Made by a program: the position numbers and the translations under genes. From the NCBI GenBank assembly GCA_026388615.1, contig JAPLJL010000425.1:1-5335 (forward strand): a DNA stretch of 5,335 nt. The letters run 5' to 3'. The stretch's first letter is position 1. Every line of letters starts with the position of its first letter. Source of the stretch: Pseudomonadota bacterium (GTDB taxonomy: Bacteria; Desulfobacterota; JAPLJL01). Below the pieces are notes generated by a model. The model worked only from the letters and a program-made list of their open reading frames with translations. It was not told the DNA's origin and searched no databases. Below are positions 1 to 5,248 of the stretch, piece by piece.

Positions 1-50
1 TTTTTAAGGTTATGACCGTCGCAATCATTTAAACCACCAACCCATAGGTA

Positions 51-55
51 GGGAG
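51..55 (+). promoter_or_regulatory. Ribosome-binding site of the ferredoxin-domain gene
   Basis: GGGAG lies six bases before the ATG at 62 and fixes that start. No convincing promoter is visible in the 50 bases upstream, so the transcript may begin outside the window. Confidence 0.65.
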
Positions 56-61
56 TTATCC

Positions 62-877
62 ATGCGTAGAAAAGCCCTGATCGATCATAAGCCGCCCTTT
101 CCCGCGTTAAATAAGCTGGGGATGAAATTCTTCGAGCTGAATCTGCTGGCGGGCCGCCTGCCGGTCCTTCGCGATCTCCATCCCTGGACCAACAAGAAGA
201 AAACCAACATCAGCTGGCTTCCGATCAACCAGAATATCGAGCGCACCGCCAGCACCCCCGCCCCCGCGGAGGTGGTCGCCGACTATATCAACCGGGCCCG
301 GTACCTCTCCATCGTGGATTTCTGCGGCTGCCGCCGATCTTTTCAGTGTAAAGACTACCCCGAGGAAATCGGCTGCCTTTTCATGGGGGAATCCACCCTC
401 GAGATTCCCTCCGAGCACAACCACCAGGTCAGCCGCGACCAGGCCCTCCTCCACCTGGAGAAAGCGGTCAAGGCCAACCTGGTCCCGGTGATGGGCAAGG
501 CCCGGGTGGACAACTTTATCTTCCAGGTCCCGGACAAGGGCAAGCTCCTGACCGTCTGCTTCTGCTGCGAATGCTGTTGCATCACCCGTTACATGAAGCA
601 CATACCCGCAGCGCGCCTGAATGAGATTTTCGTTCCCCTGGAAGGTCTTTCCATCGAAGTGGATCACACCTGCATCGGCTGCGGCACCTGCGAGAAGAAA
701 TGCTTCATTGGGGCCATTACCATCAAAGACGGGCGCTCGGTGATCGGGGACAAGTGCCGGCTCTGCGGCCGCTGCGCCCGTTTCTGCCCCCAGGGCGCGA
801 TCAAGCTGAGGCTCAACAATCCCCGGCTCAAGGAAGATTACCGCCGCCGCGTCGATCCGCACGTGCAAATCGGCTAG
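62..877 (+). CDS. Cysteine-rich 4Fe-4S ferredoxin-domain protein
   Basis: Predicted cytoplasmic electron-transfer or iron-sulfur protein of 271 residues; no signal peptide or membrane segment is visible. The C-terminal part (about residues 198-250) is a 2[4Fe-4S] ferredoxin domain. Its first motif is Cys204, 207, 210 and 214, with Phe replacing the usual proline after the last cysteine. Its second motif is Cys232, 235, 238 and 242 followed by Pro. Ten more cysteines lie upstream: Cys88, 90, 96 and 105 (CxC-x5-C-x8-C), and six packed into CFCCECCC at 166-173. These could bind one or two extra clusters, which is inference. The ATG at 62 is supported by GGGAG at 51-55, six bases upstream. The protein is far longer than a simple ferredoxin (55-80 residues), so it is probably a dedicated redox component with an unknown partner. 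The PilZ gene follows 72 bp downstream. The ferredoxin domain is certain; the specific function is unknown. Confidence 0.9.
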   Translation: MRRKALIDHKPPFPALNKLGMKFFELNLLAGRLPVLRDLHPWTNKKKTNISWLPINQNIERTASTPAPAEVVADYINRARYLSIVDFCGCRRSFQCKDYPEEIGCLFMGESTLEIPSEHNHQVSRDQALLHLEKAVKANLVPVMGKARVDNFIFQVPDKGKLLTVCFCCECCCITRYMKHIPAARLNEIFVPLEGLSIEVDHTCIGCGTCEKKCFIGAITIKDGRSVIGDKCRLCGRCARFCPQGAIKLRLNNPRLKEDYRRRVDPHVQIG

Positions 878-949
878 AGACGGATCTTCCCTATCTTCTC
901 CTCCGACCGTCCCATTAATTAAACTTCGAAAAAGAGTTAAGATATTAGA

Positions 950-1714
950 ATGCAGTATTTTGGATTCGCTTATGTTGTCGCCCAGGCCGCGCCCGTTTTC
1001 CCCCGAATCAAGGAGTTCCTGAACGCGGCCCGGGCCAAGTTTTCTCCGGAAGAGCTATCCGAAATCCAGCTTTATTCCTGGATCGAAATCAAAAGCCTCG
1101 GGATTCTGTTCCGGTTCAATTTCCAGGATTACCGCGCCGGCTATCTCCAGTGGTTTTCCGTCTGGGAAAAGGAGCTCCGTCTCCGGTATATCGAGCTGGA
1201 AAAACTCGGGGAGAAGGAAAGAGCCGACATTCTCGACAAATTTTCCCGGACCTCGGACATGAAATTCACCGGCACTTACGATTTCGACCTGGCCGTCGGC
1301 ATCATCGAGGCGAAGCTTAAAACCGCGGAGGATCTGCGCAAGGAACCCCGGCTCGGAACCAGGCTGAAGGTGGTTTTTAACACGGAGGATTCCTTTTACA
1401 AGGAATATTCCACCAACCTCAGCTTTGGCGGGATGTTTGTCCGGTCGAAAAAGAAGCCTCCCCTCCGGACCAGACTGGAAATATCCTTCGGCTTGCCCAA
1501 TAAGGAGGAAATCACCGCGGTGGCCGAAGTCATTCATGTCGTGGACTCGGAAAAATCCGAGGGTCTCAACTGCGAGGAGGGGTTCGGGGTCCGCTTCGTC
1601 GAATTCATGGATGACGGGAAGAAAAAGCTGAAGGATTATTACGACAAGCTGACCAAGATAAGAGAGAAGGACGACAAGCAATTCCTGGACCTGTTCAAAA
1701 GCATCAAGGAATAG
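950..1714 (+). CDS. PilZ-domain protein with helical N-terminal region
   Basis: A 254-residue, probably cytoplasmic protein. Residues about 132-236 form a PilZ domain, the family that binds the second messenger c-di-GMP. The RxxxR element is Arg134 to Arg138 (RLGTR). The second element is NLSFGG at 156-161, a variant of (D/N)xSxxG. A later GFGVRF strand at 211-216 completes the fold. The NLSxGGMFV form resembles the PilZ-like subfamily first described as a Myxococcus xanthus paralogous domain (TIGR02266). Residues 1-130 are rich in charged, helix-forming residues with aromatic patches, and I cannot assign them to a family. The C-terminal tail (222-254) is lysine-rich and probably helical. Both key arginines are present, so ligand binding is plausible. 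The start is the first ATG; only a weak purine run (931-936) lies 13 bases upstream. The gene could share a transcript with the ferredoxin gene. The output (motility, surface behaviour or other) cannot be told from sequence. Confidence 0.88.
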   Translation: MQYFGFAYVVAQAAPVFPRIKEFLNAARAKFSPEELSEIQLYSWIEIKSLGILFRFNFQDYRAGYLQWFSVWEKELRLRYIELEKLGEKERADILDKFSRTSDMKFTGTYDFDLAVGIIEAKLKTAEDLRKEPRLGTRLKVVFNTEDSFYKEYSTNLSFGGMFVRSKKKPPLRTRLEISFGLPNKEEITAVAEVIHVVDSEKSEGLNCEEGFGVRFVEFMDDGKKKLKDYYDKLTKIREKDDKQFLDLFKSIKE

Positions 1715-1735
1715 AAATGCCGGTTTCTAGTTTCC

Positions 1736-1813
1736 CTCCGGGCCGTAGGCCCTTACCCTCTCTCCGGGCTGTAGGCCCCTACCCTCCCTCCGGGCTGTAG
1801 GCCCCTACGGGCA
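1736..1813. repeat. Three-copy 26-bp GC-rich tandem repeat
   Basis: The phrase CTCCGGGC recurs at 1736, 1762 and 1788, an exact 26-bp period. Units two and three are nearly identical through GTAGGCCCCTAC, and unit one differs at a few bases. Units two and three contain the dyad GTAGG-CC-CCTAC, so each can form a small hairpin. The third unit diverges after about 1807 and runs into the hairpin repeat at 1819. The array begins 21 bases after the PilZ stop codon and has no T-tract, so it is not a standard terminator. Confidence 0.85.
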
Positions 1814-1818
1814 GGAAG

Positions 1819-1860
1819 CCGGCCTGTAAGCCTACGGGCTGGAAGCGGGGCCGGAGGCGG
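1819..1860 (+). repeat. Hairpin repeat, left copy
   Basis: The first 30 bases (1819-1848) are identical to 3727-3756, in the same orientation. The next dozen bases are similar with small differences. Bases 1819-1842 fold into a 10-bp stem with loop AGCC: CCGGCCTGTA pairs with TACGGGCTGG, including two G-U pairs. It directly follows the 26-bp tandem array and appears to belong to the same element family. Confidence 0.85.
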
Positions 1861-1876
1861 GTTTCGAGTTTCGAGT
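1861..1876. repeat. Short 7-bp tandem repeat (GTTTCGA)
   Basis: GTTTCGA occurs twice in tandem and is followed by a partial third GTT. It is a minor simple repeat at the edge of the GC-rich repeat block, of a kind common in repeat-rich intergenic DNA. Confidence 0.6.
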
Positions 1877-2151
1877 TAAAACCAAACAGATCGGATAATC
1901 CCAGCAAAATCTCCAGATTCTCAGACTCCGAGCTCTACGAGCCCAGAGGCCTGTCCTGCGAAGCCCCTGTCCTCCGAAGCCTCGGCGAAGGCTGGATGGC
2001 GAAGAATCTCGTTTTTCCTCTTTATCCAACGCTGTCATTCCGCAATCCGTTTACCCCGGCATCGATCGAGGGGCATTCCGAAATCCGCATTTGAACATCA
2101 CCTTTGACCTTTGCCCTGTCACTTGCTTTCCCGCCCCAGGTCATTTCTATT
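1877..2151. other. Gene-free spacer with dispersed-repeat fragments
   Basis: I find no credible gene here. The stretch holds the left half of an imperfect inverted repeat (1951-1977, matching 3505-3531 on the other strand) and a CGAAGCCTCGGCGAAGGC dyad near 1974-1991. It also holds fragments such as GTCATTCCG (2033-2041) and GCATTCCGAAATCCGCAT (2073-2090) that resemble short repeated phrases in the right-hand gap. Open frames crossing it have repeat-like composition and no family features. Confidence 0.55.
1951..1977 (+). repeat. Dispersed repeat, left inverted copy
   Basis: These 27 bases match the reverse complement of 3505-3531 at 25 positions. With the distal copy they form an imperfect inverted repeat around the ATPase gene. 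Confidence 0.75.
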
Positions 2152-2180
2152 TTGACAAATATAAACTTCAACTTTATAAT
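2152..2180 (+). promoter_or_regulatory. Perfect sigma-70 consensus promoter, leaderless
   Basis: TTGACA at 2152-2157 and TATAAT at 2175-2180 match the housekeeping consensus at all twelve positions, with the optimal 17-bp spacer. The region is AT-rich within a GC-rich surround. The expected transcription start, six to seven bases past the -10 box, falls at about 2186-2187. This coincides with the ATG of the ATPase gene and implies a leaderless mRNA. No Shine-Dalgarno sequence precedes that ATG, which fits. Confidence 0.85.
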
Positions 2181-2186
2181 TGCACC

Positions 2187-3371
2187 ATGTACATTCCCCG
2201 CCTGCTTTTTCCCGTCCTGAAGAAGGCGCTTACGCACTTCCCCGCGGTCCTGGTTACCGGTCCCCGGCAATCCGGGAAGACCACTTTCCTCCGCCATGAA
2301 TTAGGCCGGGGAGCCGGGTATGTCAGCTTTGACGATCCCCTGGAGAGGGATTTCGCCCTGACCGACCCCAACGGTTTCCTCGACCGGTTCAAAAACCAAC
2401 CCGTCATTCTGGATGAAATCCAGTATGTTCCTGAGCTTTTCCCTTTCCTCAAGATAAGAATTGACCGGGATCGGAATAAAAACGGCCGCTGGATCCTGAC
2501 CGGATCCCAGCAATTCGGTTTGATGAAAAATATCAGCGAATCCCTGGCCGGGCGGATCGCGCTTCTTGAACTTCTGCCCTTCAGCCTTCTGGAAACCGGA
2601 TCCCGGGCTCCGGCGATTCTCGAGCAGTGTATCTGGGATGGCGGATACCCCGAACCTTCCCTTTACCCGGAAAAAAGAGATCTCTGGGTCCGTTCCTATA
2701 TCCAGACCTATATCGAGCGCGACGTCCGGCAATTGCAGAACATCAAGGATCTCCGGATTTTCGAAACCTTCATCGGGTTATGCGCCGCTTATCACGGCCA
2801 GGTATTCAACACCGCCATCCTTTCGAGAAAGTGCGGGGTGTCACTGCCGACCATAAAATCGTGGGGCGGGATCCTGGAGGCATCGTATCTCTGCCGGCTT
2901 CTCCCGCCTTACTTCGAGAACTTCGGCAAGCGCCTGGTCAAAACCCCCAAACTTTATTTCCTTGACCCGGCCCTGGTCGTTACCCTGACCCGTCAGCCCA
3001 ACGGAGAGGCGGCCTTGAGCGGCCAGATGGGGGGCGCGTTATTCGAGGGTTTGATCGTCAGCGAAGCTCTGAAGATTTTCGCCGCGGCGGGAAAAAACGC
3101 CGACATCTTTTTCTGGCGATCGAACGGCCTGGAAGTGGATTTAATCATCCAGGCCCACGGCAGATTACTCCCGGTCGAGATCAAATTGACCGCCACGCCG
3201 ACCGTGAAACATATTGAATCGTTGAGAAAATTCCGGGAACTCGCCGGTAGGAAATCAGCCGGAACCGGAATCCTGGTCTGCCGGGTCGAAAAACCCGTTC
3301 CGATGCCTCACGACACCCTGGCCATTCCCTGGCGTGAATTCCCCGCCTGGCTGAAAAACCAAATCAGTTAA
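2187..3371 (+). CDS. AAA_14 / DUF4143 family ATPase
   Basis: A 394-residue member of the ATPase family with an N-terminal AAA_14 domain and a C-terminal DUF4143 domain; the length is typical. Walker A is GPRQSGKT (25-32), Walker B is VILDEIQ (73-79), and a sensor-like LTGSQQF lies at 104-110. The family phrases SLAGR (119-123), GGYPEP (152-157) and YIERDVRQL (175-183) are present. The DUF4143 part includes KLYFLDPAL (255-263), GALFEGLIVSE (283-293) and FFWRSNGLEVD...PVEIK (308-333). The last resembles the E-x-D...ExK core of PD-(D/E)XK nuclease-fold proteins. The cellular role of this abundant, often horizontally spread family is not established. I chose ATG 2187 over the in-frame TTG at 2091 because the conserved N-terminus begins there and the consensus promoter lies between them. 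The reading frame is intact, with no sign of decay. The gene stands alone between repeat-filled gaps. Confidence 0.92.
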   Translation: MYIPRLLFPVLKKALTHFPAVLVTGPRQSGKTTFLRHELGRGAGYVSFDDPLERDFALTDPNGFLDRFKNQPVILDEIQYVPELFPFLKIRIDRDRNKNGRWILTGSQQFGLMKNISESLAGRIALLELLPFSLLETGSRAPAILEQCIWDGGYPEPSLYPEKRDLWVRSYIQTYIERDVRQLQNIKDLRIFETFIGLCAAYHGQVFNTAILSRKCGVSLPTIKSWGGILEASYLCRLLPPYFENFGKRLVKTPKLYFLDPALVVTLTRQPNGEAALSGQMGGALFEGLIVSEALKIFAAAGKNADIFFWRSNGLEVDLIIQAHGRLLPVEIKLTATPTVKHIESLRKFRELAGRKSAGTGILVCRVEKPVPMPHDTLAIPWREFPAWLKNQIS

Positions 3372-3410
3372 AAGCCTACCTCTGACCCTGGGTTCTGCTC
3401 TCACTGCGGC

Positions 3411-3438
3411 CGTACGCCCTGAGCTCTGTCGATAGGAT
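3411..3438. repeat. Dispersed intergenic repeat fragment (GCCCTGAGCTCTGTCGA type)
   Basis: This resembles the short interspersed phrase of the form CGTTCGCCCTGAGC...TGTCGAAGGG that recurs between genes in many bacterial genomes, here with several differences. Recognition is from memory of the phrase; copy number in this genome cannot be judged from one window. Confidence 0.5.
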
Positions 3439-3504
3439 GAAGCACTCCCGGCCTGTCTTCTAATCGCGGCTGACGAGATATAAATTCATCCTTCGTAGGA
3501 CAGG

Positions 3505-3531
3505 TCGGAGGACAGGGGCTTCGTCGGACAG
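3505..3531 (-). repeat. Dispersed repeat, right inverted copy
   Basis: These 27 bases are the reverse complement of 1951-1977 with two adjacent mismatches: GTC here against GCA in the reverse complement of the left copy, next to the shared CTTC. Together the two copies enclose the ATPase gene and its promoter. Confidence 0.75.
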
Positions 3532-3605
3532 GCAAGCCGGGAATGACGGCAAAGAGAAATGCGGAATGCCGATTTCGGAATTCGGAATGATTGGGGAAAA
3601 ATAGA

Positions 3606-3670
3606 GATCCTTCGCCCTTCGACAAACTTCCCGCCGTTTTACACGGGACACACAGGGTTCAGGATGACAG
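3606..3670. repeat. Degenerate dispersed repeat (GATCCTTCG...CAGGATGACAG)
   Basis: GATCCTTCG followed downstream by TTCAGGATGACAG matches the two ends of a common short intergenic repeat (GATCCTTCG...CTCAGGATGAC). Here the ends are separated by about 40 unrelated bases, so the copy seems to be interrupted or degenerate. Confidence 0.45.
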
Positions 3671-3711
3671 ATTTAAACGGCGGTCGGCCGTCCGCGGTCG
3701 GTTTCCGACCC

Positions 3712-3769
3712 GTAGGGGTCTACCCTCCGGCCTGTAAGCCTACGGGCTGGAAGCGGACCCGGAGGGCGG
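3712..3769 (+). repeat. Hairpin repeat, right copy with GTAGG dyad
   Basis: Bases 3727-3756 are identical to 1819-1848. Bases 3727-3750 form the same 10-bp stem with loop AGCC. It is preceded at 3712-3727 by GTAGGGGTCTACCCTC, a variant of the dyad inside the left tandem units. This copy therefore looks like a compact version of the whole left element. Confidence 0.85.
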
Positions 3770-3771
3770 TC

Positions 3772-3796
3772 GAGCACTCGCTAACGCGAGGTGCTC
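3772..3796 (-). terminator. Possible hairpin over the tldE/pmbA stop codon
   Basis: On the minus strand GAGCAC-C-TCGC pairs with GCGA-GTGCTC: ten base pairs, one bulged C and a GTTA loop. The structure contains the stop codon and the last few codons of tldE/pmbA. There is no T-tract after it, so it is not a classical intrinsic terminator. It could serve as a 3'-end stabiliser or an inefficient terminator. Confidence 0.35.
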
Positions 3797-5097
3797 ACAT
3801 TCAGCCCCTGGATTACCGCCGAGGGGAGGCGCAGGATCGGGTCGCGGTCGGAGCTTAAGGCCACGTCTTTCTTGAACAGATCATAGATGTTGCCCGCGAT
3901 CATGGTGTTTTTCACCCGCCCGACGATCTTCCCTTTTTGCACCCGGAACCCCAGCGCCACGTTCCCGGAAAGATCACCGTTGATCATGTTGCTCTGGCCG
4001 TAGCCGATCAGCTCACGGATGAAAATCCCGTCATCGATGGAAGCCAGCAGGTCCCCGCTTTTCACGGTCCCCGGGAGGACCTCCGGCGAATAGGGCATAC
4101 AGCCCCGGTTGCCGGTCGGTTCGGCCCCCGCCATCCCGGCGGTATCGAGATCGTAAAGAAAATTCTTCAACACCCCTTTTTCGACCATCATCATCACCCG
4201 GGTGGGGATGCCGTCGCCGTCAATCTCGGCGGCCCCGGGGGAGAAATCCCAGTGCGGATCATCCTGGATGGTCAGCCCCGGGTCGAAGATCAGTTCCCCC
4301 AGGCGGCCGCGGAGCGGGGAATCACCCTTGGCCACGTTCCGGCCGTTCACCCCGAGCACCAGGGGCCAGAGAAACATTCCCAGGACCTCCGGGGGCAGAA
4401 AAGCCGGGAGTTTGCCTTCCGGCGAATCAACGATTTTCTCCCCGTGTTTCAGGTCAAAGAGAAGCCGTTCCGTGATCAGGTCAGGATTGTAGAAATCATT
4501 GACCTCCCGGAAGGAATTCCCGTGGCCGACGAAAAGCATGTCCGTCCCCTCGGTTTTCTGGGCCATTGCGCCCAGGGACCAGGCGGTGTCTTCGAAATGG
4601 TGGGACACCCCCCCGCTGGTAACCAGCAGGCCTTCCGAGGCCGAGCGCGAGCCCGAGGCCTCGATAAAAAGATCGGGATTGTAGCGTTTCAGGACGTCCG
4701 TCATTTTTTGGCAATTCTCGATCAGGCCCGCGCGCGTAAGTTTCACCGTTTTCCCGGAATATTTTTTAACCTTTTTGACCTCGGCCGGGGCGGGATAGGC
4801 GGAAAAGTGCGCCGGGCTCCCCACTCGGGCCAGGGAAATCGCCCGGCTGATCATTTCCGGAAGGTCGGCCGGGTCGTTGCCCGCGGTGATCCCCCTCTTT
4901 CCTTCGGCTAAAACCTCGATGACGAAAGCCGAGCTCCGGCGGACCTCGGTATCCTTGAGCCTCCCGGACGAGAACGAACAGCCGATTGCCTCGCCCCGGC
5001 TGAAGGAAAGCTTGGCCCCCTGCGCGCCCTGCTTTTTCGCCACTTCCAGACCGTGGTTCAGTTCGTCGAGCATCTTATTCATAACAGAGTCAGACAT
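3781..5097 (-). CDS. pmbA: TldD/PmbA family protein, TldE (PmbA) type
   Basis: A 438-residue cytoplasmic protein, full length for the family. It shows the three family parts: an N-terminal domain (about 26-100), a middle segment (about 120-225) and a C-terminal domain (about 232-437). Recognisable phrases include FLPPEV (233-238), GDGIPTR (294-300), EKGVLKNFLYD (306-316), GNRG (329-332), GYGQSNMINGDLSGNVALGF (365-384) and a hydrophobic end at 424-434. The HExxxH zinc motif of TldD is absent, so this is the TldE/PmbA half. In characterised systems TldE pairs with TldD in a protease that processes modified peptides such as microcins and degrades unfolded peptides (known for the family). TldD is not in this window. 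The ATG at 5097 is fixed by AAGGAG at 5103-5108, five bases upstream on the minus strand. The gene converges on the ATPase gene. The family call is firm; substrate and partner are unknown. Confidence 0.93.
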   Translation of the reverse strand: MSDSVMNKMLDELNHGLEVAKKQGAQGAKLSFSRGEAIGCSFSSGRLKDTEVRRSSAFVIEVLAEGKRGITAGNDPADLPEMISRAISLARVGSPAHFSAYPAPAEVKKVKKYSGKTVKLTRAGLIENCQKMTDVLKRYNPDLFIEASGSRSASEGLLVTSGGVSHHFEDTAWSLGAMAQKTEGTDMLFVGHGNSFREVNDFYNPDLITERLLFDLKHGEKIVDSPEGKLPAFLPPEVLGMFLWPLVLGVNGRNVAKGDSPLRGRLGELIFDPGLTIQDDPHWDFSPGAAEIDGDGIPTRVMMMVEKGVLKNFLYDLDTAGMAGAEPTGNRGCMPYSPEVLPGTVKSGDLLASIDDGIFIRELIGYGQSNMINGDLSGNVALGFRVQKGKIVGRVKNTMIAGNIYDLFKKDVALSSDRDPILRLPSAVIQGLNVSTSR

Positions 5098-5102
5098 TGT
5101 TT

Positions 5103-5108
5103 CTCCTT
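5103..5108 (-). promoter_or_regulatory. Ribosome-binding site of tldE/pmbA
   Basis: AAGGAG on the minus strand, five bases before the ATG, is a near-ideal Shine-Dalgarno sequence and supports the chosen start. Confidence 0.85.
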
Positions 5109-5113
5109 AGTTG

Positions 5114-5142
5114 AATGTACTAATCACGCCTACGGCTTCCAA
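5114..5142 (-). promoter_or_regulatory. Weak candidate promoter of tldE/pmbA
   Basis: On the minus strand TTGGAA (5137-5142) and TACATT (5114-5119) are separated by 17 bases, each matching the sigma-70 consensus at four of six positions. The expected start would leave a leader of only about ten bases, barely including the Shine-Dalgarno sequence. This makes the call doubtful, and transcription may come from further upstream. Confidence 0.25.
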
Positions 5143-5160
5143 GCATACTTTCATTAGTGT

Positions 5161-5190
5161 TGTCATTGCGAGCGACAGCGAAGCAATCTC
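5161..5190. repeat. Dispersed CATTGCGAGCGA-type intergenic repeat
   Basis: TGTCATTGCGAGCGACAGCG followed by AAGCAATCTC matches a short interspersed element found between genes in many bacteria. Its ends form a dyad (ATTGC...GCAAT). The minus-strand reading frame through it gives the familiar spurious peptide GEIASLSLAMT, which marks it as a repeat rather than a gene. Confidence 0.7.
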
Positions 5191-5233
5191 GCCGTAGCTC
5201 TTTTTCTTTTTTGGGGGGGCAGGTTTCGCTCCC

Positions 5234-5248
5234 CGCACAATGTGTGCG
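5234..5248. other. Small perfect hairpin (CGCACA-ATG-TGTGCG)
   Basis: A six-base stem with a three-base loop lies in the spacer upstream of tldE/pmbA. No T-run follows on either strand, so it is not a terminator. The surrounding bases to 5335 contain a T/G homopolymer junction (5201-5219) and the palindrome GCGGGCCCGC (5267-5276), and no gene is recognisable. Confidence 0.4.

Larger units (their letters stand above)
3372..3780. other. Gene-free convergent spacer built of repeat fragments
   Basis: This region lies between the converging ATPase and tldE/pmbA genes, and no credible gene is seen. In order it holds a CGTACGCCCTGAGC-type fragment (3411-3438), the right inverted repeat copy (3505-3531) and a GCCGGGAATGACGG fragment (3536-3549). 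It then has a cluster of CGGAATG/CGGAATT phrases (3562-3589), and GATCCTTCG (3606-3614) with CAGGATGACAG further on (3660-3670). A GGTCGG-TTT-CCGACC hairpin follows (3696-3710), then the right hairpin repeat. No T-tailed terminator was found for either gene. Confidence 0.6.

Noticed and set aside
107..868. Long minus-strand open frame (253 codons) opposite the ferredoxin gene
   Set aside because: It is a shadow of the real gene caused by GC-rich codon use. It has no family motif, and the opposite strand carries unmistakable ferredoxin motifs and a ribosome-binding site.
1055..1681. Minus-strand open frame (208 codons) opposite the PilZ gene
   Set aside because: It mirrors the coding frame of the PilZ protein and shows no independent motif or start signal.
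1736..1813. CRISPR array
   Set aside because: The units are contiguous 26-bp tandem copies with no unique spacers, and no cas gene is present.
2091..2186. In-frame TTG extension of the ATPase by 32 residues
   Set aside because: The extension would be encoded across a perfect consensus promoter, lacks a ribosome-binding site, and precedes the conserved family N-terminus.
3937..4911. Long plus-strand open frame (324 codons) inside tldE/pmbA
   Set aside because: It is antisense to a full-length, well-conserved TldE/PmbA protein. Its histidine-, proline- and glycine-rich product is typical of an antisense shadow.
5201..5219. Intrinsic terminator suggested by the T-rich run
   Set aside because: The run TTTTTCTTTTTT is followed by seven Gs and is not preceded by a strong GC-rich stem. 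No gene ends upstream of it on the plus strand within 1.8 kb.
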